From positions 28,713 through 92,712 of the forward strand of contig CAVFYJ010000002.1 of assembly GCA_963626545.1 (NCBI GenBank): 64,000 nt of DNA, written 5' to 3'. Of the stretch, positions 7,869 to 16,855 are shown one piece after another. The notes beneath the pieces are model-generated. The model was not told the origin of the DNA, searched no databases, and saw only the letters and a list, made by a program, of their open reading frames with translations. This DNA is from Anthropogastromicrobium sp963626545. GTDB lineage: Bacteria > Bacillota > Clostridia > Lachnospirales > Lachnospiraceae. The stretch's first letter is position 1; every line of letters starts with the position of its first letter. Made by a program: the position numbers and the translations under genes.

Positions 7869-9398
7869 ATGTCAAATTATCAAGCTTTTTCTGCTTCCGT
7901 GCAGGGAGCTTCGCATGTGAAGAAAAAGATTGTCATGCAGGATGCTTCAGGCAATTTTGAAGATGAAAAGGTAAAACTAATTGCATTATCAGATGGGCAT
8001 GGCGATTCCAGTTGCTTCCGCAGTGATCGAGGTTCTAGATTGATCGTAGATGTTGGAATAGCTGAATTGAAAGCATTTGCCGAGGAAATGGATGGAAAGG
8101 AATGCGAACTGGACGATGAGAAAAGTAGAGAAATTCGAATCAGACAGTTGATTCGCAGAATACTGGCAAACTGGAATATTGAAGTGGAAAAAGATTTGGA
8201 AAATAATCCGGTTTCAGAAGAAGAGTATCAGATATGCAGCGATGAAACGATCAGGCAGGCATACAAAAATGGAAGTAAGCAAAATGGAATGTACGGTGCT
8301 ACCTTTATTGCGGTATTGCTAACTGATACATATGTATTGGCACTGCATCAAGGGGATGGCAGATGTTTGATGATAGACCGAAAGGGTGAAGTTATATATC
8401 CAATTCCATGGGATGAACGGTGTCAGGGAAGAAATACAACCTCGGTGTGCAATAGTGATGCGGCAGAATCAACACGATATTATTATGCAAGATTGGATGA
8501 ACAAGATTGTCCTGCTGCTTTTTTTATGGCTTCTGATGGTATTGAGGATTCGTATCGTACACTAGAACTATCACAATGCTTTTATAAAGATTTGTGTGAA
8601 AAGTTGGTAATGGATGGGAAAGAAGAGACGACCCAGTGGTTGCTAAATGAACAGTTGTATAAAGTTAGTTCGATAGGCAGTGGAGATGATATGTCAGTTG
8701 CTGGGATATTTGATACAGAAGCATTAAAGGCATTGACTCCAACTATGCAAAAGAAATACGATCAGCTTGCTTGGGAAGAAAAAGCAAGAAATGCAAAAGA
8801 ACATTTGGATTCTATGCAGGGCAAAAGAAAGTATTTAAGAAAAAGATATGAAGAAGCACTGGCAAGAGGAGAGAAAGTAAATAATGTCCAGACGGACGAA
8901 ACGAAATTAGAGGCAGAGAAAGCACGCAAGGTGGCTTTATACGAGGAATTAGAAAAGGCTGCATCACAGATTCATTTGTTAGAAGAGACACTCCAAAAAC
9001 TTCGTGCTCATAAAGCAAAATATGAAAAAATAGAGGCTGAGTATAAAGAATGTGAACAGACGCTTCATGCAATGGAAGAATGTGGAGACAGTCAAAAAAG
9101 ATTTACGCATGAGCTGCAGCAGATTTCAAAAGAATATCAGGAATATGAAGAACGGTATCAAAACTGTCTGAATGCATATGATACAGCGATGGCAGAGGCA
9201 GATCGACTTCAAAATGAACAAAACCTACTTAAAGACAAAAAAGTAAACAAAGAAGCTGATACAGAGGTAACAGATGAAAGTGCAGCTGCAAAAGAAGCTG
9301 AAGAAGATGATTTTGCCCCAATGATTGATGAAGAAGAAAAGAAAATTGCACTTCAAAAAAAGGCAATTGATGATTATATAAAAGATACACTGATGTAA
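7869..9398 (+). CDS. PP2C-type phosphatase with coiled-coil tail
   Basis: A 509-residue protein. The N-terminal 280 residues show PP2C metal-site motifs: MQD (23-25), SDGHG (41-45), HQGDG near 165, ASDGIED near 218 and SGDDMS near 274. Residues about 290-509 are heptad-rich, Glu/Lys-dense coiled coil ending in an acidic tail. The phosphatase should oppose the neighbouring kinases; the coiled coil probably tethers it to a partner or mediates oligomerisation. The ATG has a GAGGAGGAAG ribosome site. Confidence 0.85.
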   Translation: MSNYQAFSASVQGASHVKKKIVMQDASGNFEDEKVKLIALSDGHGDSSCFRSDRGSRLIVDVGIAELKAFAEEMDGKECELDDEKSREIRIRQLIRRILANWNIEVEKDLENNPVSEEEYQICSDETIRQAYKNGSKQNGMYGATFIAVLLTDTYVLALHQGDGRCLMIDRKGEVIYPIPWDERCQGRNTTSVCNSDAAESTRYYYARLDEQDCPAAFFMASDGIEDSYRTLELSQCFYKDLCEKLVMDGKEETTQWLLNEQLYKVSSIGSGDDMSVAGIFDTEALKALTPTMQKKYDQLAWEEKARNAKEHLDSMQGKRKYLRKRYEEALARGEKVNNVQTDETKLEAEKARKVALYEELEKAASQIHLLEETLQKLRAHKAKYEKIEAEYKECEQTLHAMEECGDSQKRFTHELQQISKEYQEYEERYQNCLNAYDTAMAEADRLQNEQNLLKDKKVNKEADTEVTDESAAAKEAEEDDFAPMIDEEEKKIALQKKAIDDYIKDTLM

Positions 9399-9414
9399 GG
9401 GAGGCGAAGAAACA

Positions 9415-10539
9415 ATGTCGGATATTGATAGAATAGGAGAGGAACTGCAAAAACGAGTTCTTCAGGATGGTATCATTTTTTTGGAACAGGAAGGAAAGCT
9501 GAATGGAATATTAGCTGATATGTTTCCAGAGTTAAAGAAAGAACGCAGATGGGTTCGGATGGCAATGGAAAGTGGAATAGGAAAAACATTCAGTCGAATT
9601 GCTTCCTGTACCAACGAAAATGAAAAACAAAATTTATATCAGCAGATAAAAGCGCAGATTGAAGACGATGGTCTGGCGGATATTGCGATTGGATATGTCC
9701 TAGAGGCATTTTGTTATGCAATTGATTGGAATGCAAATACAGAAAAAAAAGAAAGGTTTGTTGAAAATTCTGTATATAATGAGTGGTCACAAAGTCCACA
9801 GTCTCATGCAATGGAAAATAATTCGGATAGACCGAGGAAAACATTGGGGGCAACTACAAATGCAGATATTGTATTTGTAATTGATGCAACAGATAGTATG
9901 TCTCCTATTCTAAATACGGTTAAAAACTTTACCATGTCTCTGCATGAAAAAGTAATACAGGGATTGCAGCAGTATCATCGTAAAATAAAACAGCTTAGAG
10001 TAAAGGTAATTGCCTTCAGAGATTATTATTGCGATGGGTATATGTCGCTTCAGGAGTCTCCATTTTTTTATCTTCCAGAGGATAATGAGAGATTTAAGGA
10101 TTTTGTAACTAGGATAGAAGCGAAGGGCGGCGGAGATGAACCAGAAAGTGGATTGGAAGCATTAGCAGTAGCAATGCGTTCTGATTGGGAGAAGACTGGA
10201 ACTTCAAAACGTCATGCAATCGTATTGTTTACGGATGCAGCGGCACATCCGCTTGAGCAGCAAAGATATGGAATTCCTGAAAATTATCCATCACCTATGT
10301 TAAAGTCGTATGAGGATCTGATGAGAGCATGGGATGGAGAAATGTATGGAATGGAAGAATGCTATAATATGGATCGAAATGCAAGAAGATTGATTTTATT
10401 TACACCTGATACGGCTCCATGGAATCGAATTCGAGATAATTTTGATGTTACAGTGTGGAATCCAACGATGAGAGATCGCGGTGGAGCAGAATTAAACATG
10501 GATTTGATTATTAATACGCTGTGTAAATCATTGAAATAA
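9415..10539 (+). CDS. Second von Willebrand factor A protein
   Basis: A 374-residue protein with an N-terminal helical region (1-145) and a vWA domain after it. The metal-site motif is DATDS (157-161), the middle motif is GGGDEPESGL and the third acidic site lies in VLFTDAAAHP. The GGGDEPE form belongs to a different vWA subgroup from the first vWA gene, so this is not a simple recent copy. It starts 16 bases after the first PP2C gene and precedes a second PP2C gene, giving a second vWA-PP2C pair. Confidence 0.82.
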   Translation: MSDIDRIGEELQKRVLQDGIIFLEQEGKLNGILADMFPELKKERRWVRMAMESGIGKTFSRIASCTNENEKQNLYQQIKAQIEDDGLADIAIGYVLEAFCYAIDWNANTEKKERFVENSVYNEWSQSPQSHAMENNSDRPRKTLGATTNADIVFVIDATDSMSPILNTVKNFTMSLHEKVIQGLQQYHRKIKQLRVKVIAFRDYYCDGYMSLQESPFFYLPEDNERFKDFVTRIEAKGGGDEPESGLEALAVAMRSDWEKTGTSKRHAIVLFTDAAAHPLEQQRYGIPENYPSPMLKSYEDLMRAWDGEMYGMEECYNMDRNARRLILFTPDTAPWNRIRDNFDVTVWNPTMRDRGGAELNMDLIINTLCKSLK

Positions 10540-10551
10540 TAGGAGAAAAAA

Positions 10552-12306
10552 ATGGAATATGGAAAAATAACACCTTTCACAGTACATTGTGCGGCTGTTT
10601 CTGATGAAGATGCACCACCAGAAGCAAACGAAAAATTTCTGATCGTATGCGATGGGCTAGGAGGAACTGGTCAGACAAAGCATAAAATTGGTGACCAATA
10701 TTTTACTAGTGCTTATATTGGCTCAAGATGTGTAAGCGATGCTGTCAAAAAATATTGCGAAGATCGTAAGGGAGAATTGTGGAATGAAGATATAGCCATG
10801 ATTACCAAAAAATTAAAAGATTATTTGGCATTGCGATTGGAGGAATGCATTCAGAGCTATCACCTTGAAAAAACGTTAAAGGGCAATATGATTGAATTAC
10901 TTCCGACAACATTGGCTATGGCTGTTTTTCGAAAGAACGGAAGTTTTCTTGATGTGCGCGTGATTTGGGCAGGAGATTCAAGAATATATCTTTTGACCCC
11001 TACAGATGGGCTTTCACAGTTATCTGTGGATGATGTAGATGGAAACTTTGATGCAATGCGAGCATTGGGGCAATCGAATATGAATAATAATGTAACTGGT
11101 GAGGGAGTTGATCGGTTCCATTTGAATTATGCCGAGTACAAAATTCCGATAAAGGATGGTTTGATTTTGTTTGCTGCGTCGGATGGCTGTTTTGATTATA
11201 TTTCATCTCCAATGTGGTTTGAATATAAGCTACTAACAGCAGTTCGAGGTGTGTTTGATGATAGTCCATCTACTTTAGGGGAATGTATTGCAGATAATTA
11301 TCAGGGAGAAAATTGCAAGGATGACACAACAATAGCAGGTATTGTGATTCAGTGGAATGAAGAGAAAAGCATTCGTGAGCTGTATCGAACAAGAGTCCTT
11401 TACATGAATGAAAATTTTCGCAATCCTTTTCGAAATGTAGTTGGAGATCAAAGCATCAGGGAGGAAGATTTAGATCAGAAGAAAACAGATTTGAATAGAC
11501 GATTCAGTCTAATTGAAGCAGAACTTATAAAAGCAACAATCACATTTTTGCGACAACCAGTATGGTTTGATATGCAGCAAGAACTGAAAAGTCGTATTTT
11601 AAAGATGGATTGTCTGGCAAATTATTTTCTTGCACGGACTCAGTGCAAGGAAGAATTGCGGAAAAAACAACAAGAATTGCAAATAGAGACGTCAGAGAAA
11701 AAGAAAGATGAGCAGTCTTTAAATCGCTTGATTGAATACTATATGAAAAATTATATTCAGAGATTGGAAATTCCACAGAAGAAAATCCTTTTCTGGGATA
11801 AAAAAAGAGATCCAATTTGTGAGATGGTTGAAAGATATAGAGAGCTGGCAAGGTCTCAGAAAAATGAAGAGAACGCTGACGAAATGACGAATAGAAACAT
11901 GAACCAGCTGTATCAGAAAATTCAAAATCAATTGGAGCAGTCAGGCGAACTTGATCGTGTACGTATGCAAAGCAATGAAATTGAAAGTATGCAGCGTCAT
12001 GATTTAAATATTGCACGCTTAAGAGAGGAAATAAAGAGTTTACAAAGAGGACAGGACATTGAACAGTATATAAACGGAATCAGAAAAAAATTCTGTTTGG
12101 AATGTTTGTATGTGTTTGGAATGGAGCGCATTCTTAATCAGGAGGTAAAACAAGAGTTTTTGAAACTTCAGTCCGATTTTAAGTGTATAGAAGATCTGCA
12201 ATATGAATATGAAAAGAACCAAAATTGGGAAAATTTATTTTGGCAGGATCATTATAAAGAAAAATATGAAAAATATAGACTAGCAAAGAGTCTGGGGAAG
12301 GTATGA
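10552..12306 (+). CDS. Second PP2C-type phosphatase with coiled-coil tail
   Basis: A 584-residue protein with PP2C motifs CDGLGG (33-38), WAGDSRIYLL near 142, AASDGCFDY near 210 and KDDTT near 257. This is a more typical DGxGG form than the first PP2C. Residues about 300-584 are long Glu/Lys/Gln-rich helices, probably coiled coil. The stop overlaps the start of the next kinase gene by four bases, implying equal, coupled production of this phosphatase and kinase. Confidence 0.85.
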   Translation: MEYGKITPFTVHCAAVSDEDAPPEANEKFLIVCDGLGGTGQTKHKIGDQYFTSAYIGSRCVSDAVKKYCEDRKGELWNEDIAMITKKLKDYLALRLEECIQSYHLEKTLKGNMIELLPTTLAMAVFRKNGSFLDVRVIWAGDSRIYLLTPTDGLSQLSVDDVDGNFDAMRALGQSNMNNNVTGEGVDRFHLNYAEYKIPIKDGLILFAASDGCFDYISSPMWFEYKLLTAVRGVFDDSPSTLGECIADNYQGENCKDDTTIAGIVIQWNEEKSIRELYRTRVLYMNENFRNPFRNVVGDQSIREEDLDQKKTDLNRRFSLIEAELIKATITFLRQPVWFDMQQELKSRILKMDCLANYFLARTQCKEELRKKQQELQIETSEKKKDEQSLNRLIEYYMKNYIQRLEIPQKKILFWDKKRDPICEMVERYRELARSQKNEENADEMTNRNMNQLYQKIQNQLEQSGELDRVRMQSNEIESMQRHDLNIARLREEIKSLQRGQDIEQYINGIRKKFCLECLYVFGMERILNQEVKQEFLKLQSDFKCIEDLQYEYEKNQNWENLFWQDHYKEKYEKYRLAKSLGKV

Positions 12307-13526
12307 TGGCAGAAATAATAGAGGGATATCATTGTCAAGGAAATTGGCAGACGGCGGCAAATGGTGATTATATTTTTGCTGAGAAAAATGGAAGAGAATT
12401 CTTTTTAAAGCGATTTCAAGAACCAAAATATCCAGAGGAAAGTTTGAGTGCTGAGTTTCGTGATAAAAAGATACAAAGATGTGAGCAATTTAGTCAGGAA
12501 CGAAGAAAAATTATTGTGGCATTGCAGCAAGTTTCAATGGGAAATGGAAACATACTGACCCCGCAGGAATTTTTTTTAAGTAAGCCGTATTATTATCAGG
12601 CAAGTTTGAAAAGTAGTGAACAGGAGGCAACAATCTCTGAGATCGTAAAGCTTCCAGAAGAAAAGCGAATGTTATTGATAAAAACACTCTGCATGGATCT
12701 GATGAAAATTCACAGTGCGAAGATTGTACACGGTGATTTGAAACCAGATAATATATTGATTTCAAGATCAAAAAGTGGCGAGTTAGTCTGTAAATTGATT
12801 GATTTTGATGATTCGTATTTTTCACAGCATCCGCCACTGCCGGGTGATACAATGGGAACAGAGGAATATTGGAGTCCTGAATTGGCAGAGTACAAGGTAA
12901 CAGAAGATGCATCTTTGGCATCTAAAATTACATGTCAGTCTGATGTTTTTGCGTTAGGATTGATTTTACATGAGTATTGTACTGGAAAATTACCGGATAC
13001 ACATGGTGGTGGAAATGCATACGAGTATGTGTATGAAGGTGGGGTTTTGACAGCAGATAAAAGCATTAAATCAGAAAAGTTGCGAAAGCTGATCAACTCA
13101 ATGCTGCTGTTTGAACCGAGTGAGCGCCCAACAAGCAAAGAAATTGTTGAGCAGTTAACGGGAATACAAAAAAAATATTATATAGTTGATGTGGAGAGTA
13201 CGCAGGGAGGTATTGCACTAGTAAATGAAAAGCCATTTTTAAAGGTAACAGAGAAAGATATATTAAATTTTTCAGCGGAACCAATAAAAGGATATCGTTT
13301 TTTATATTGGGAGTGCAATGGGATTCAAAAAGAAGAGTCTGTACTTCGGATAAGAACAACTCAAGATTTATCAGTAAAGGCTTTTTTTGAAAAAATAGAA
13401 GAGTCAGAAGATGATGATTTTGTAACGCTCATCCCGTTAGAGAACGATAAGCTAAAAGCAGTATTTCCAGACAATACCGCCCAGATTTTGGATACGGCAA
13501 CTGCGAAAATATTGGGATGGATTTAA
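12303..13526 (+). CDS. Second serine/threonine protein kinase
   Basis: A 407-residue kinase. ATP lysine K36 (FFLKRF), catalytic loop HGDLKPDN (143-150) and DFD (167-169) in place of DFG are visible, but the glycine-rich loop is not recognisable. GTEEYWSPE and SDVFALG mark the C-lobe. Residues about 290-355 resemble an InlB B-repeat-like beta module (GYRFLYWECNG), followed by a short acidic segment. Its ATG (12303; a second ATG at 12306) overlaps the PP2C stop. It closes a mirror-like order of kinase-vWA-PP2C-vWA-PP2C-kinase. Confidence 0.83.
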   Translation: MMAEIIEGYHCQGNWQTAANGDYIFAEKNGREFFLKRFQEPKYPEESLSAEFRDKKIQRCEQFSQERRKIIVALQQVSMGNGNILTPQEFFLSKPYYYQASLKSSEQEATISEIVKLPEEKRMLLIKTLCMDLMKIHSAKIVHGDLKPDNILISRSKSGELVCKLIDFDDSYFSQHPPLPGDTMGTEEYWSPELAEYKVTEDASLASKITCQSDVFALGLILHEYCTGKLPDTHGGGNAYEYVYEGGVLTADKSIKSEKLRKLINSMLLFEPSERPTSKEIVEQLTGIQKKYYIVDVESTQGGIALVNEKPFLKVTEKDILNFSAEPIKGYRFLYWECNGIQKEESVLRIRTTQDLSVKAFFEKIEESEDDDFVTLIPLENDKLKAVFPDNTAQILDTATAKILGWI

Positions 13527-13538
13527 GGAGGAGCAAGG

Positions 13539-14312
13539 ATGTGGTATTGGACATGTGATAAATGCAATCACGAGAATCCGTGCATCAATGATACCTGTGA
13601 ACTATGCAAAGAAAAATGGAGCGTACAAAATGCTGCGGAGATGAAAAGGGTAATTGGAACAAAACAGACAGAGATAGCAGAAACAAAAAAGAAAATTGCA
13701 ATTGATAAAGTAAATCAAACTAGGGAGAAACAAAAAAGATTTAAGGTGGAAAAACGTAGACTACAGTCAGCAACATTTTATGTTCAGATGATGAGATTCA
13801 TGAAAATAGCATCCATCGCAATCGTGCCAGTTGCTATATGTGGAATATTGTTTTTCTGTTTCAATTTGTTTGGGTTGAAGAAAGAACTGTTTTGGCTTTT
13901 TCAAGGAGTGCTAATCGTTGCAAATGGAATTGCGTTCGCTGCGATTTTGATGATGTTTGGCTATTCAGTTGTCAATAATTTTACAAAACATTCAATAGTT
14001 ACGACGACAACGATAAATGGTTATATTGCTGAATGTAGAATTTTGGGAGTGATTTCAGCTATTATTGCTTATTTTTGCTTGCCGGGAAAAACAGCAGTCG
14101 AAATGATTTCACTTTATCAGGTGTTGTCTATAAGCAGCAGGGTTGTCGGAATGATATGGATTGTTTTCGGGATACTGAATCTTTTGATCACAGCGGTAGC
14201 AATACTTTGTAAAAGAAAAAAGGCAAGGATTGAATTGTTGGATGGAACAAGAATTCCAGCATTTGTGGTAGGAGCATTATTCTTTTGGATGGCTGGATTG
14301 TTTGCAATATAA
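13539..14312 (+). CDS. Zinc-finger membrane protein
   Basis: A 257-residue protein. Residues 1-30 form a RanBP2-type zinc finger (WTCDKCNHENPCINDTCELC). A basic helical linker follows (about 45-80), then four hydrophobic segments (about 90-112, 124-146, 166-190 and 200-222, with a fifth possible near the C-terminus). The cytosolic zinc finger joined to a membrane anchor suggests a docking site that brings the kinase/phosphatase proteins to the membrane; that is inference. Confidence 0.65.
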   Translation: MWYWTCDKCNHENPCINDTCELCKEKWSVQNAAEMKRVIGTKQTEIAETKKKIAIDKVNQTREKQKRFKVEKRRLQSATFYVQMMRFMKIASIAIVPVAICGILFFCFNLFGLKKELFWLFQGVLIVANGIAFAAILMMFGYSVVNNFTKHSIVTTTTINGYIAECRILGVISAIIAYFCLPGKTAVEMISLYQVLSISSRVVGMIWIVFGILNLLITAVAILCKRKKARIELLDGTRIPAFVVGALFFWMAGLFAI

Positions 14313-14351
14313 ATTTATGGACAAATATATGACGAAAGGATGGTAGAAAAA

Positions 14352-14708
14352 ATGGCAAGACATGAAGCAGTTTTTATGGATATTACATGTAGTGTGTACA
14401 AGCAAAAGTTTTATCTGCGCTATGATTATGCAGCAGATGATATGTGGGTGTTGACATATGGAGTAAAAGAAAAGGAGCGTTCGACTCAAATGATAGGATC
14501 GAGTCAAAGCATTGATATGTCGCAGACTAGAACCGGTCCGCAATATAGATGCCCATATTGTGGAAATATCCATATTGTTAAATGTGGAGCTTGCGGCCAA
14601 CTAGTATGTCATGACGAATCGGATCGTTTTCAGTGCATATGTGGACACAGAGGTACAATTACTGGAAGAATTCGAACAGTATCTGGTTATACGGGAAAAG
14701 CACAGTAG
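14352..14708 (+). CDS. TerY-C-like zinc-binding protein
   Basis: A 118-residue protein; the ATG at 14352 is preferred over one at 14340 because AGGATGG then sits at normal spacing. The C-terminal half has three Cys pairs, CPYCG, CGACG with a nearby C, and CICG, separated by small-residue linkers. This resembles the TerY-C metal-binding module that is often fused to TerY vWA proteins; here it is a separate gene. The N-terminal half is beta-rich and unrecognised. Its presence strengthens the TerY-P assignment of the cluster. Confidence 0.65.
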   Translation: MARHEAVFMDITCSVYKQKFYLRYDYAADDMWVLTYGVKEKERSTQMIGSSQSIDMSQTRTGPQYRCPYCGNIHIVKCGACGQLVCHDESDRFQCICGHRGTITGRIRTVSGYTGKAQ

Positions 14709-14789
14709 CACAAGAATGGGAGGAGTCGGCATGATATCCTCCCGTTTTGCTAATAGAGAATTGTGGCTGGTAAATGAGAGGAAAAAGAG

Positions 14790-16184
14790 ATGAAAAAAAC
14801 AACGGGAGATATAATTGCACAGATTTGTCAAAGCAAGGGCATGAAAGTACTGGAAAAAGAACAGACTGCAACAATGGCATTTGCAATGGAAACAACAAAG
14901 CTAAAACGACAAAAAGAATTGCTAAAGGGATTGTACAAATCAGATGAAATGAAACATTTGATAGAGGCAGCGGACAAAGATGAGGCAGAAAAACGAGTTG
15001 CGCTTCTTGCAGCGAAGGAAAGTCTTTTGAAACAAAAGATATGTATTGATCAGATGGAGGCAGTCATATTTGTGAATGAGATCGCAAAGGGATTCTCATG
15101 GAATTTAGGATTGCCATATCCGGAAACAATGAAAAGAAAAACAAAAGAAACAATAAGTTGGAAAGATCTTCCCCTTTCAAGAATAAAAAAGATGGCAGAG
15201 GACGGAAATGGGGAAGCACAGTTTTACCTTGGAAAATGCTATTTTAATGGATATCGAGAGAATGCGCCATTACATGCTGTAAAGAAATGGCTGAGGATTA
15301 TCAAAAATGGATATATAGGAATTAGGAGTGAATTCACAATGATAGATAGTGCAGATATGGCTGAACTTTGGTTTCATGAGGCACTCAAAAGCGGAGTAGA
15401 GGAAGCTTATGGATATAAGGGAGAGATCTATCGGATAAATAAAATGGAGTACAAAACCGCCATTTCCTTATATAGGAAAGGCATGCAACATGGGTATATT
15501 TTTGCAACACGTGGATATGCGATTTGCAGATTGTATGGAATTGGGATTGAACCAAATGAAATAGAAGCTAGAAAAATGTTGGAAGAATTAGTAGAAAATG
15601 GGGATGCCTTATCAATGTATTGGATGGCCAGATTGTACCAAGAAGGTCTAGGGGGATGCGAAGCAAATGGTGAAAAAGCAATTGAGTGGTGCAAGCGTGC
15701 GATTGAAAAAAAGATGAGAGGAACTTATTCAATATGGGGAGATTGCTATGCAGATGGTGAAGGGGGGATAAAGCAAGATTATAAAAAGGCGGTAAAGATC
15801 TACCGAAAAGGAACCTTACATGGTGGGAACAGCTCTGTATACAGGTTGGCACGCTGCTATTACTTTGGACAAGGAGTAACAAAAAATAAAAATAAGGCAT
15901 TGCGTTTGTTTAAGTTAGCCGCATCGTGGGGAAATGTACAGGCTATGGCGGTTGTGGGACAGATGTGTTATGAGGCGGATGGTGTAATAAGAGATTATCC
16001 AAGCGCAATTAAGTATTTTACAAGAGCAGCTGATCGAGGAGATACTGCCGCTATGAGATACCTTGTAGAAGCATATAGAGATGGAGTAGGAGTTAAGAAA
16101 AATACAGATGAAGCATTAAAATGGTTTCACAAGGCAGAAGAATATGAAGCAAAAGAGGCGGAACTGGAAAAAGAAAGCAATTGA
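14790..16184 (+). CDS. Sel1-like (TPR-type) repeat protein
   Basis: A 464-residue protein. Residues about 1-100 are helical, and residues about 130-455 hold Sel1-like repeats, clearest in the last five units (for example YRLARCYYFGQGV, and MRYLVEAYRDGVGV followed by DEALKWFHKA). Sel1 repeats form solenoids that dock partner proteins. As the last gene of the cluster, followed by a strong terminator, it is a plausible adaptor or effector-binding subunit. It has no signal peptide. Confidence 0.8.
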   Translation: MKKTTGDIIAQICQSKGMKVLEKEQTATMAFAMETTKLKRQKELLKGLYKSDEMKHLIEAADKDEAEKRVALLAAKESLLKQKICIDQMEAVIFVNEIAKGFSWNLGLPYPETMKRKTKETISWKDLPLSRIKKMAEDGNGEAQFYLGKCYFNGYRENAPLHAVKKWLRIIKNGYIGIRSEFTMIDSADMAELWFHEALKSGVEEAYGYKGEIYRINKMEYKTAISLYRKGMQHGYIFATRGYAICRLYGIGIEPNEIEARKMLEELVENGDALSMYWMARLYQEGLGGCEANGEKAIEWCKRAIEKKMRGTYSIWGDCYADGEGGIKQDYKKAVKIYRKGTLHGGNSSVYRLARCYYFGQGVTKNKNKALRLFKLAASWGNVQAMAVVGQMCYEADGVIRDYPSAIKYFTRAADRGDTAAMRYLVEAYRDGVGVKKNTDEALKWFHKAEEYEAKEAELEKESN

Positions 16185-16189
16185 TTTAA

Positions 16190-16233
16190 AAAGATTGCGT
16201 ATTTTTAGTAAAAAACTAAAATACGCAATCTTT
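16190..16233. terminator. Bidirectional terminator
   Basis: AAAGATTGCGTATTTT pairs with AAAATACGCAATCTTT, flanked by A and T tracts on both strands. It ends the + strand accessory operon and the convergent YbjN-like gene. Confidence 0.85.
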
Positions 16234-16244
16234 ACTGGAATATG

Positions 16245-16673
16245 TTAAGAAACAGAACGACAGTCTAACAGTTTAGGATAAACCGCATCACATATTTTTG
16301 CAGCAACAAGGCAAAGATTCATACATGTTTTGCCAACAATACCCGACTGAATAAAGGCGTCAATAAAGACATCTACTGTATTTTGGTCTGTATTTAGACA
16401 GAAGCGGACGAAGCGGTATGTATTATTGAAGGTATTGATCAGTGATAAAACTGTATTTTGGGAAATAGAAGAAACTTGAAATAGATTCCAGATACGGATA
16501 TAAACAACCTGATTGTTGGAATCAAAAATAAGGTGAACGTTAAAATTAGACAGTGTATCGCCAGTGATTTTTATAGAGATCTGGTCATTTCCGCTTTGTG
16601 TGTTTTCCTCTATACAGTAATGAATTTTATATTGCTTTAAAAACTCAGTAAATTCTTTTGTTGTGTTTAGCAT
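16245..16673 (-). CDS. YbjN-like protein
   Basis: A 142-residue protein on the minus strand with an AAAGGA ribosome site. The middle segment, a beta strand followed by INTFNNTYRFVRFCLN and a strand/helix segment, matches the YbjN fold, which resembles type III secretion chaperones. These proteins bind other proteins rather than catalyse. It shares a terminator with, and has AT-rich composition like, the accessory cluster, so it may belong to the same island. Family call moderate, role unknown. Confidence 0.55.
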   Translation of the reverse strand: MLNTTKEFTEFLKQYKIHYCIEENTQSGNDQISIKITGDTLSNFNVHLIFDSNNQVVYIRIWNLFQVSSISQNTVLSLINTFNNTYRFVRFCLNTDQNTVDVFIDAFIQSGIVGKTCMNLCLVAAKICDAVYPKLLDCRSVS

Positions 16674-16771
16674 ATTAATCGAATCCTTTCCCTTTTTATT
16701 TTACTATAATTATATCAAAAATTTCTGCGGGGGGGGTAAATTTTGACGCAAACTTAACCAATTTTGCTGTT

Positions 16772-16800
16772 TTGAGAGAAAATCGATAGTTTGATATAAA
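16772..16800 (+). promoter_or_regulatory. Sigma-A type promoter
   Basis: TTGAGA, a 17-base spacer and TATAAA lie 55 bases before the 16856 gene and point at it. Confidence 0.65.
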
Positions 16801-16855
16801 ATACCATTGCAAAGAAAAGGAAACATGAATACTATTTGAGTAGGAGGTATGGATA

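Noticed and set aside
14611..14831. Short overlapping frames on both strands between the TerY-C-like and Sel1 genes
   Set aside because: They overlap the supported zinc-protein gene or its spacer and lack ribosome sites.
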